Shown here: positions 1 through 4,645 of the stretch, piece after piece
How positions within the stretch are numbered: position 1 is the stretch's first letter
Layout of the letters: every line of letters begins with the position of its first letter
NCBI GenBank assembly: GCA_014729705.1
Contig: WJJK01000292.1
Coordinates: 1-5,038, forward strand
Length of the DNA: 5,038 bases
Direction of reading: 5' to 3'
Source: Candidatus Altarchaeales archaeon
GTDB taxonomy: Archaea; Altiarchaeota; Altiarchaeia; IMC4; SCGC-AAA252-I15
Translations under genes and position numbers: made by a program
The notes under the pieces: model-generated
Told to the model about the DNA's origin: nothing
What the model saw: the letters and a program-made list of their open reading frames with translations, nothing else
The model's database searches: none

Positions 1-10
1 AGAGAAGGCA

Positions 11-24
11 AAGATATAAACACA
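11..24 (+). promoter_or_regulatory. Possible archaeal promoter (TATA-like box) for the TPR-PAP2 pair
   Basis: A TATAAA core at 15-20, preceded by a purine/A-rich stretch (GGCAAAG) that could act as a BRE, lies about 50 nt upstream of the TPR start. Archaeal transcription usually starts about 25 nt downstream of the box, here near 40-45. This would give a short leader containing GAGG at 44-47, which is too far from the ATG (about 20 nt) for a normal ribosome binding site. This rests on motif and position only, so confidence is low. Confidence 0.3.
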
Positions 25-67
25 GCGGAGACTAATATTAAATGAGGATTAAAAACAGATTCTGTTA

Positions 68-454
68 ATGAATTCACGATCAGATGATAAAATGGCGTTG
101 GAACACCATAACCTGGGAAACGACTATTACAAGATAGGGGATTTTGACAAAGCGATTGAACACTACAGCGAATCAATAAAAATCAAGCCTGATTTCCTTG
201 AGAGCTTCTTCAACCGGGGTCTAGCCTACAGCCGACTGAGGCGTTTCGAGGAGGCTGTGAGAGACCACAGCAGGGTTATCGAGTTAAACCCCCAACAAAG
301 TGAGGCATACTATACAAGGGGTTTGATGTATGAATACCTGGGTGAATACGATAAAGCCTTAAGGGACTACGAGAAAGCCCTAAGTCTTCAGCCTGAGAAT
401 CAGGAGATAATCAACCAAAAAGAGATAGTGTTGCGCAAAAAAAACATGAAATAA
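68..454 (+). CDS. TPR repeat protein (three tetratricopeptide repeats)
   Basis: This 128-residue soluble protein is almost entirely three consecutive 34-residue tetratricopeptide repeats, at about residues 8-41, 42-75 and 76-109, followed by a charged C-terminal helix. The repeats carry the expected pattern: G17/Y21/G24/A29/P41, G51/Y54/A63/P75 and G85/Y88/G92/A97/P109. TPRs form helical hairpins that bind peptides or partner proteins, so a scaffold or adaptor role is inferred; no catalytic domain is visible. There is no signal peptide or membrane segment, so it should be cytoplasmic. ATG at 68 is used; Met9 would leave the repeats nearly intact and cannot be excluded, and neither start has a clear Shine-Dalgarno. 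The gene ends 5 nt before the PAP2 gene, implying co-transcription. Near its 3' end lies an A8 run forming an in-frame A-AAA-AAC heptamer, from which a -1 shift would enter the PAP2 frame. Family confidence is high; specific function is unknown. Confidence 0.9.
   Translation: MNSRSDDKMALEHHNLGNDYYKIGDFDKAIEHYSESIKIKPDFLESFFNRGLAYSRLRRFEEAVRDHSRVIELNPQQSEAYYTRGLMYEYLGEYDKALRDYEKALSLQPENQEIINQKEIVLRKKNMK
437..445 (+). other. In-frame slippery heptamer A-AAA-AAC at the end of the TPR gene
   Basis: The TPR codons AAA AAA AAC (437-445) contain A-AAA-AAC (439-445) phased exactly as a -1 ribosomal frameshift heptamer (X-XXY-YYZ). The run of eight A residues could equally support RNA polymerase slippage. 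After a -1 shift the next codons read His-Glu-Ile-Asn-Lys and continue without a stop into the GTG that opens the PAP2 frame. That frame is open from 397, after a TGA at 394-396, so the only long homopolymer in the usable overlap is this one. Whether shifting occurs cannot be seen; no convincing downstream stimulatory structure was identified by eye. Confidence 0.45.
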
Positions 455-459
455 ATAAA

Positions 460-1023
460 GTGAGGCACTTATCATACCTAATAGACCGGTTTCCTGAGGC
501 GCCCTACTATCTTTTGTCGATTACTTATTTGTTGTTTCAGCCTCCTGCGGATTCCATTTATCTTTTCTCCGGAGCCCTTATTTTCGTGGTATTGTCTTTT
601 GGTTTGGGTGTGGCTTTAAAGCTGGCTCTTAAAACCGAGAGACCCAACTACTACTGTAGCCTGCCGGCAGTGGAATACGACGTCCCAAGCCTGCATACCC
701 TGGTGTCTCTGGGGGGGGCAGCCTATGTATACACAGTAAACCCGCACTATGGGTTCGTCCTTTTTCCCATTGCCTTAGCGTACATGTATGCTAGGTTGGA
801 GTCCGGATTCCACAGTAAGAAAGCGGTTTTCGTGGGGGCGGTGTTGGGGGTTTCTCTGGGGTACTTGTTTTCAATTGTTAACTTGTTTTTGTTTCTGCCC
901 GTCGCAGCGCGCACGATGCTTGCTGTGCTTTTCTTCGCCCTACCCCCTTTTACTGTGGCATTCAGGTTGAAGCACGTTAAGATAGGCAGCCTAGATGATT
1001 TGCCTGTCCACCAGAAGGTGTGA
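460..1023 (+). CDS. PAP2-family membrane phosphatase with degenerate active-site motifs
   Basis: This 187-residue multipass protein resembles PAP2 (type 2 phosphatidic acid phosphatase) enzymes, which dephosphorylate lipid or isoprenoid (pyro)phosphates at the membrane. Motif C1 is intact: K54-x6-R61-P62. Motif C2 reads P76-S-L-H79-T, with Leu in place of the usual Gly of PSGH. Motif C3 reads A111-R112-x5-H118-x3-A122, so the Arg and nucleophilic His are present, but Ser is replaced by Ala and the Asp that normally polarises the His is Ala. Hydrophobic segments lie at about 16-27, 33-53, 84-92, 97-110, 122-146 and 150-168. Start: GTG at 460 is the only start codon between the upstream in-frame stop (394-396) and the body. 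It has no Shine-Dalgarno and lies 5 nt after the TPR stop, so translation is probably coupled or the protein is made by frameshift fusion. The last 33 nt overlap the convergent DUF457 gene. The substrate is unknown; reduced or altered activity is possible. Confidence 0.8.
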   Translation: MRHLSYLIDRFPEAPYYLLSITYLLFQPPADSIYLFSGALIFVVLSFGLGVALKLALKTERPNYYCSLPAVEYDVPSLHTLVSLGGAAYVYTVNPHYGFVLFPIALAYMYARLESGFHSKKAVFVGAVLGVSLGYLFSIVNLFLFLPVAARTMLAVLFFALPPFTVAFRLKHVKIGSLDDLPVHQKV

Positions 1024-1431
1024 GAAATAACCTGTGAAGGCAAATAGAAACCAGGTTAAGTTGAAAAAACCAAGCGGCAGAGACATTATGAACGCCCAAT
1101 GCAGGGTATGCAAGAATCCCCTGTGCCTCAGACTCCAGAAGAAGTAGAGCAGGAGGGTTGAGGCAAGGCATATCAACAATAAAGTTATGTTTGTTTTCTG
1201 GATCACTAGGATGAGGCAGGATAAGCTGGAGGTTAGGAGGAGTCGGCTTGTGAGTCGGCGTATCCTTGAGGTGGGTATGTCTAAATCGGGCAGCAGACTG
1301 TATGTGACAGACAGTATTACGCAGAAAACCAGGTCGCGGAAATCCGCGGTGAACCCTATTTTCATTAACACCCATGAAACCAATACAACCAGCAATAGGC
1401 TGGCTATAATGTGGTTTTTATATCCCCCCAT
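991..1431 (-). CDS. YdjM-like (DUF457) membrane-bound metal-dependent hydrolase family protein
   Basis: This 146-residue integral membrane protein has the sparse signature of the YdjM/DUF457 family: an N-terminal His (H7) at the start of the first helix, P48-D-L-D51 after the second helix, H103-R-G-F-L-H108-T before the fourth, and G134-Y-F-S-H138-L-L-V-D142 near the C terminus. The conserved His/Asp set is thought to bind a metal, and family members are annotated as metal-dependent hydrolases, though the substrate is not established. Hydrophobic segments are about 8-26, 33-48, 64-77, 81-99 and 113-134. The ATG at 1431 is preceded by GAGGT at 1441-1445, 9 nt away, which overlaps the stop codon of the upstream surface-protein gene. 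This supports the start and co-transcription (12-nt gap). It is the last gene of the minus-strand run, and its final 33 nt overlap the PAP2 gene from the opposite strand. The protein ends directly after the HxxxD motif, so it is short but complete in its core motifs. Confidence 0.75.
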   Translation of the reverse strand: MGGYKNHIIASLLLVVLVSWVLMKIGFTADFRDLVFCVILSVTYSLLPDLDIPTSRIRRLTSRLLLTSSLSCLILVIQKTNITLLLICLASTLLLYFFWSLRHRGFLHTLHWAFIMSLPLGFFNLTWFLFAFTGYFSHLLVDRQII

Positions 1432-1440
1432 CTTAAGGCA

Positions 1441-1445
1441 ACCTC
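1441..1445 (-). promoter_or_regulatory. Shine-Dalgarno (GAGGT) for the DUF457 gene
   Basis: GAGGT on the minus strand, 9 nt before the ATG at 1431, overlaps the TGA stop (1444-1446) of the preceding gene. It is one of only two good ribosome binding sites in the window and fits translation of the distal gene in a polycistronic message. Confidence 0.55.
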
Positions 1446-1980
1446 ATATTCGTCTTACGTAGAGTATTAAACCTATGATTAATGCGAACATCACCATGAA
1501 AAAGAGAAATCTTCCAAGGGAGTTTCCCCCCGTCTGGGGGGGTTTCTGTGTGGTGGAGGTTGATTGTATGTTATCCATTTGATAGCAGGTTGGGGGGTGG
1601 GTTGAACACAGACAGGTGGGGTTGGGGGAGCCGGGGAAACACGTTTCAACCCCGAGGTTTTTTTGCCCACAAATTTTTTTGCAAAAAGGAAGGCATCGAC
1701 TGCATATCTCATGGTTTCCTTCGTTGCAGCATACGGGAGGGGCGTTATTTAAGGGCTTGAATTCAACGTTGCAAACTGTTTCAGAGCCGCCGCATACGGG
1801 CTGGGTCGTTGAAGTTGTGGGCTGCGGTTCCTGCACTGCCTCGACTGTTTTTTGGGTTATAGTTGTGGGGGGTATGGGTATGTATGCTTCGAAGTCGGGT
1901 TGGGTGGTTGAAGTGGTTTGAGCGTGAACCATTAAACTCAAAAGGATTATGAAGAGAATTTTTTTAGTCAAGCCACACAC
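1444..1980 (-). CDS. Secreted Cys-rich surface protein with Thr/Pro linkers and C-terminal membrane anchor
   Basis: I do not recognise a named family. The 178-residue product has a signal peptide (about 1-20, cleavage likely after VHA) and a Thr/Pro/Gln linker (21-61) bearing TTSTTQP at 22-28 and 55-61. A compact domain at 63-132 contains 12 cysteines (63, 70, 84, 85, 93, 96, 100, 104, 114, 123, 125, 132). A second linker with STSTTQKP (140-147) follows, then one hydrophobic helix (158-175) ending in Arg-Arg-Ile. This topology implies an ectodomain held off the outer face of the membrane, probably with up to six disulfides; the linkers are plausible O-glycosylation sites. CXXC at 93-96 could instead suggest metal binding. 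GTG at 1980 is the longest start. A TTG at 1971 would give a more typical M-T-K-K signal peptide, with AGGGTG at a usable distance, and may be the true start. The gene lies between the Cys-pair lipoprotein (45 nt) and the DUF457 gene (12 nt), consistent with a shared surface role. Confidence 0.75.
   Translation of the reverse strand: MCGLTKKILFIILLSLMVHAQTTSTTQPDFEAYIPIPPTTITQKTVEAVQEPQPTTSTTQPVCGGSETVCNVEFKPLNNAPPVCCNEGNHEICSRCLPFCKKICGQKNLGVETCFPGSPNPTCLCSTHPPTCYQMDNIQSTSTTQKPPQTGGNSLGRFLFFMVMFALIIGLILYVRRI
1798..1920 (-). repeat. Imperfect 24-nt direct repeat encoding the TTSTTQP linker
   Basis: Two 24-nt segments, 1798-1821 and 1897-1920, match at 19 of 24 positions and both encode a (Q/P)TTSTTQP peptide in the surface protein. 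A third, more diverged copy of the peptide (STSTTQKP) is encoded just before the membrane anchor. The repeats flank a Pro/Thr/Gln-rich stretch, and the pattern is typical of flexible surface-protein stalks that expand by duplication. Confidence 0.6.
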
Positions 1981-2003
1981 CCTGTTAAATCAATAAGATT
2001 TGG

Positions 2004-2018
2004 AAAATAAAAAGAAAA
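2004..2018 (-). terminator. T-rich archaeal-type terminator after the lipoprotein gene
   Basis: On the minus strand the sequence starting 8 nt after the lipoprotein stop reads TTTTCTTTTTATTTT. Archaeal RNA polymerase terminates at such U-rich tracts without needing a hairpin. It may end part of the transcription from the pilin-membrane-lipoprotein genes, leaving the next two genes to read-through or to their own promoter. The same tract could instead serve as an AT-rich promoter element for the next gene, whose start is 24-33 nt further on. Confidence 0.4.
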
Positions 2019-2025
2019 CAGGATA

Positions 2026-3234
2026 TCACGTGTTTTGTCGGTATTCGTATGTATCCCCTAAACCAAGCATGTGGTTTAAGCATTTGTTTCTTATGTGGGG
2101 GTCTGGGAATCTCAGGCAGAATTCTTGGGTGGGGTTTTCCTCGATAAACTTCGCAAGACACGGGAAGAAGTAGGGGGATTTACTTAATATATCGCAGTCA
2201 GCTGGCTTTGAAGCCCCCCTAAAAACGCATTTATCCTGGAAGGCGGGGGCGAGGTTCCCGCAGTACTCTGTTTTCCCGTTTTCTGCGACCACATAGTTTA
2301 TGCATTCACCCCGGGATTTGTTCAACCCAAAGCAGTAGGCTATGTTGTTTTGGATCAATGCCTTGCAGAAGCCGGAGGAGGCCTTAAAGTCGTTGTGGCT
2401 GTAGGGTAGTTTGTCTATGTATAGGCACGCGTCCTGGTCGCGATGCTTGTGTGCGTATTCCAGTAGACACAGGAAATCCGTCTTATTAGCGTAGCTGTGG
2501 TTGACTTCCAGTATAGCCTGGCAAACACCCCAGGAAGTCATGTGGGGTGTCAGGTAGGTTAAGCATTTTTTGGTTAACAACCTGTTTTTCGGGGTTTCAC
2601 ATACCCGGAATTCGCCTGTGTTTCTAGCTATTTTAGCTAAACACATTGCGTAGTCGTCTGTTTTAAGCAGGCTGCATAAGGTTGCGTTGGCATCCGCAAG
2701 GTCAATGTAGGTTGGTTTCCGGTTTTTTTCCACCAGCAGGGAGGGGGGGAAGGGGTTCGTTTTTTCTTGTTTCTCAATCAGTTTTTGGAAGCATTTTTTC
2801 CTCAAAAGATAGTCCCCTATCTTGTCGCAGTATCCGGGATCCATTGAAACTAAAGCCTGGCAGGTGTTCATGTAGGCGGGGTTCCAGGTTAAGCCCATGC
2901 AGACTTGCGTGTTGTTTAAGGCTTGGGCGGCTGTGATGAGGCATTCAAGGCCGTCGAACCTCGCTCCTTTAGCGGGATTATGTGGGGGGGCGTTTGAGCA
3001 TATCGTGAGGTTTCCAGATAATTTGACGGCGCATCTTCTTTGCTCATCTATCTGCGAGTATTGCCTCGCACGCCTCATCAGAGCGCACTTTGATACGTCG
3101 GAGTTTAGGGCTGTTGTCTGAGCCAGCCTCATCCAGTCTCCCTTCAGGGCGAGGTTATCTTGTGAGGGGGTGTCTACTTGGTTTTGTAGGCATCCTAAGG
3201 CAAGTAGTGTGAGGAGGATGAGATAGTGTCTCAT
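2026..3234 (-). CDS. Lipoprotein built of twelve cysteine-pair helical repeats
   Basis: This 402-residue exported protein has a short signal peptide ending in a lipobox (L-A-L-G-C15), so it should be lipid-anchored on the outer face of the membrane. The mature part contains exactly 24 more cysteines in 12 successive pairs: 50/68, 79/98, 112/125, 136/148, 187/198, 212/224, 238/256, 270/290, 301/311, 325/336, 347/359, 373/385. Each second cysteine is usually followed by a hydrophobic helix start (C-L/I/F-x-x-L/A), and the step from it to the next pair is always 11 or 14 residues except for one 39-residue Pro-containing linker (149-186). This suggests an alpha-solenoid of disulfide-stapled helical hairpins. 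Six N-x-S/T sequons (N75, N107, N183, N245, N250, N305) could be glycosylated. The ATG at 3234 lacks a Shine-Dalgarno and is 20 nt downstream of the membrane-protein gene. Function is unknown; a surface binding or adhesion role is inferred. Similar Cys-pair repeats occur, to my recollection, in other archaeal lipoproteins. Confidence 0.85.
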   Translation of the reverse strand: MRHYLILLTLLALGCLQNQVDTPSQDNLALKGDWMRLAQTTALNSDVSKCALMRRARQYSQIDEQRRCAVKLSGNLTICSNAPPHNPAKGARFDGLECLITAAQALNNTQVCMGLTWNPAYMNTCQALVSMDPGYCDKIGDYLLRKKCFQKLIEKQEKTNPFPPSLLVEKNRKPTYIDLADANATLCSLLKTDDYAMCLAKIARNTGEFRVCETPKNRLLTKKCLTYLTPHMTSWGVCQAILEVNHSYANKTDFLCLLEYAHKHRDQDACLYIDKLPYSHNDFKASSGFCKALIQNNIAYCFGLNKSRGECINYVVAENGKTEYCGNLAPAFQDKCVFRGASKPADCDILSKSPYFFPCLAKFIEENPTQEFCLRFPDPHIRNKCLNHMLGLGDTYEYRQNT

Positions 3235-3254
3235 TAAACAATTATTTGGTTAAT

Positions 3255-4067
3255 TCAGGATAAAAAAAGGGTTTTCCTTATTTCTGCGGGCAGTAAGCTG
3301 ATTAATAGGGTGTAGATGGTTTGGGGTATCAGGGAGAGGAGTATGTGAAGTAGGGTTAGTCCGGGTAGAAGCAGGTTCACCGGCACGCCGAAGAAGAAAG
3401 TGGCATAAAGGCTTGTTGAAGCTGAGAATAGGAGGAACCCTGTTTGGTTGGTGGTTGATTGTGCCAGGTTTTTCCGGAGTAAAATAAATCCTGCGAGGTA
3501 GGTCAGGGATAATACCAGGCCTAGGGTTGTTTGCATTGCGGGGTTTAGGTTGTTCATAAACCGTAATGCGGATGCCGCATTAAAGGTGTTAACCGGGGTT
3601 TTGTCCGTGAAAAACGGGTTTTGGGTGTGGATTAATTGTTGTGTCCCCCCGTCTGCGTAAAAAATCAACGCTAATAGCAAGGGCAGAAGGTGTATTAGGT
3701 GTATGGGGGCCTTTTTTTTCGCTTCAATCAGGTTAAGGTTTCTTTTTTCATCCACAAAATATGTCAACCAGGTTAGGGTGGTAAGTGTTGTCAATAGCAG
3801 GAGGGCGGGGGGTAATTGTAGGTTTATCTGGTGGGTGGAGAATAGGAAAACCAAAAGCCAGGCTGAAATGAGCCTCAGAAACTGGGGTAACGCAAATTTT
3901 TGTCTGCCTATTTTTCTGAGGTAAGAGTATAGGGTGGGGGTGTCGTGTTTTTTTCGGATAATCTGCGCGACCCATGATCGGATTTTTTCAGTCCAAAAAG
4001 GGTTGAGTGTTGAGGTGAAAAGCACAGTCAAAAGAGAGGATAATGCGGCTATAATCATGTTGACCAA
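3255..4067 (-). CDS. Seven-helix integral membrane protein of unknown function
   Basis: I do not recognise this 270-residue protein. Hydrophobicity by eye gives about seven membrane segments: 4-22, 63-80, 85-104, 122-138, 177-198, 208-228 and 231-258. A basic, probably cytoplasmic loop (25-60) follows the first helix, a second charged loop (105-120) includes Lys117-119, and a polar loop of about 37 residues lies at 139-175. No catalytic or transport motif was found. The frame opens at TTG 4067; an ATG at 4058 (residue 4) is the more likely start, because a T/A-rich TATA-like stretch lies about 25-32 nt upstream of it and neither start has a Shine-Dalgarno. The gene sits between the pilin-like gene (30 nt) and the lipoprotein (20 nt), so an accessory membrane role for the surface structure is possible. 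In-frame A-AAA-AAG at Lys117-119 is a slippery sequence, but the -1 frame closes after about 39 codons. The gene is real by length, membrane pattern and packing; its function is open. Confidence 0.75.
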   Translation of the reverse strand: MVNMIIAALSSLLTVLFTSTLNPFWTEKIRSWVAQIIRKKHDTPTLYSYLRKIGRQKFALPQFLRLISAWLLVFLFSTHQINLQLPPALLLLTTLTTLTWLTYFVDEKRNLNLIEAKKKAPIHLIHLLPLLLALIFYADGGTQQLIHTQNPFFTDKTPVNTFNAASALRFMNNLNPAMQTTLGLVLSLTYLAGFILLRKNLAQSTTNQTGFLLFSASTSLYATFFFGVPVNLLLPGLTLLHILLSLIPQTIYTLLISLLPAEIRKTLFLS

Positions 4068-4081
4068 GATAGGGGTTTAAT

Positions 4082-4091
4082 GCTTAAAAAT
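4082..4091 (-). promoter_or_regulatory. Possible TATA-like element for the seven-helix membrane protein
   Basis: On the minus strand an ATTTTTAAGC stretch lies between the pilin stop and the membrane-protein start, about 24-33 nt before the ATG at 4058. That position suits leaderless transcription from this ATG. The T5 run may also act as a weak terminator for the pilin gene. Motif-level evidence only. Confidence 0.25.
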
Positions 4092-4097
4092 TTCTGT

Positions 4098-4565
4098 TTA
4101 CTCCACCCTCCCCCACGCGTATCCATAGCTTTTGGATTCGGATGATGTGGCTTCATTAACGTATTCTATGGATATGTTGGCTCGGTAGTATTCCCCGATG
4201 GATGCGGTTAGGGGGCATCCTGACACGGCAACGGTGTGAGATGATCCGGGGGTGTAGTCGTTTATTAGGGGGGATCCTGTGTTGCTGCATCCGCCTTCTC
4301 CGCCTTCAAGGAGGGTTAGGCTTATTTTTTTCACGTCAACTAAGGTGGATGCTTCATTCAATAATACGAAGGTGGCCTCACCATCTGCCTTAAGCGCCCA
4401 GTCGATGAGGGTTATCTCCCCGAATCCTTGGGTGCCTTTGTCGGTGGGCAGTACTTTGGGGAAGCCGATGTAGTATAATCCCACTCCGACTACTGCAAGA
4501 GTTAAAATAACCCAGGCGTAGGTTACCATGTATTCGGTTGCCGCCTGGCCTTTTCCGTGACCCAT
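4098..4565 (-). CDS. Class III signal peptide pilin-like protein
   Basis: This 155-residue protein begins with a very short charged leader and the archaeal class III signal peptide: K5-G6 | Q7-A-A-T-E11-Y12, with cleavage expected after Gly6 and Glu at +5, the hallmark of EppA-processed type IV pilins (DUF361/PF04021 type). A hydrophobic N-terminal helix follows (about 13-34, with YAWVILTL), then a short Pro break at P36 and a beta-rich ectodomain rich in Ser/Thr/Gly. Two cysteines, in GGCSN and SGCPL, probably form one disulfide. Such proteins are filament subunits or minor pilins used for adhesion. The frame is open further upstream to 4766, but that extension would overlap the divergent deaminase gene and bury the signal peptide 67 residues in, so ATG at 4565 is chosen. 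The start lacks a Shine-Dalgarno but has a TATA-like stretch 18-34 nt upstream, suggesting a leaderless transcript. It is the first gene of the minus-strand run. No pilus ATPase is nearby. Confidence 0.88.
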   Translation of the reverse strand: MGHGKGQAATEYMVTYAWVILTLAVVGVGLYYIGFPKVLPTDKGTQGFGEITLIDWALKADGEATFVLLNEASTLVDVKKISLTLLEGGEGGCSNTGSPLINDYTPGSSHTVAVSGCPLTASIGEYYRANISIEYVNEATSSESKSYGYAWGRVE

Positions 4566-4582
4566 TGGATTTAGTTGATGGA

Positions 4583-4599
4583 TTTTAATTCTTAAAAAA
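4583..4599 (-). promoter_or_regulatory. Probable promoter of the pilin-led gene run
   Basis: On the minus strand the 80-nt divergent intergenic region contains TTTTTTAAGAATTAAAA, centred about 26 nt before the pilin ATG. With the usual archaeal spacing, transcription would start at or next to the ATG, giving a leaderless mRNA; this fits the absence of a Shine-Dalgarno. The same AT-rich block may serve the deaminase gene on the other strand. Confidence 0.4.
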
Positions 4600-4633
4600 C
4601 ATATTTGTTGTTGGTGTTTAGTAATTGGATTGT

Positions 4634-4639
4634 GGAGAG
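4634..4639 (+). promoter_or_regulatory. Shine-Dalgarno (GGAGAG) deciding the GTG start of the deaminase
   Basis: GGAGAG lies 6 nt before GTG 4646, a normal spacing. It favours this GTG over an in-frame TTG at 4625, which would add seven residues upstream of the conserved R-P-x-W-D-E-Y-F beginning. Confidence 0.6.
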
Positions 4640-4645
4640 AAGTTT

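Noticed and set aside
3..35. Possible C-terminal tail of an upstream plus-strand gene ending in TAA at 33-35
   Set aside because: Only about ten codons are visible and the stretch overlaps the best promoter candidate; there is no way to support a coding assignment.
42..68. Eight-codon mini-ORF ending in TAA that overlaps the TPR start codon
   Set aside because: It is too short to distinguish from chance. It could be a leader peptide, but there is no ribosome binding site or stalling motif to support it.
977..1375. 132-codon open frame on the minus strand inside the DUF457 gene
   Set aside because: It has no hydrophobic or motif pattern and a Pro/His/Asn-rich random composition. The other frame carries the complete DUF457 signature with a Shine-Dalgarno.
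1187..1462. Plus-strand open frame antisense to the DUF457 gene
   Set aside because: It is Arg/Ser/Thr-rich with no recognisable features, and lies fully over a well-supported membrane-protein gene.
1676..1687. TTTTTGCAAAAA palindrome as an operator or terminator
   Set aside because: It lies inside the Cys-rich coding sequence and arises from Phe-Cys-Lys-Lys codons; no promoter is nearby.
1616..1921. Plus-strand open frame antisense to the Cys-rich surface protein gene
   Set aside because: Its Val/Gly-rich low-complexity composition is explained by the antisense of Pro/Thr codons. The minus-strand product has a signal peptide, ordered cysteines and an anchor.
2100..3200. Cytochrome-like haem binding in the 24-Cys lipoprotein
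   Set aside because: There are no CXXCH motifs. The cysteines are 10-20 residues apart in pairs, which fits disulfides rather than haem attachment.
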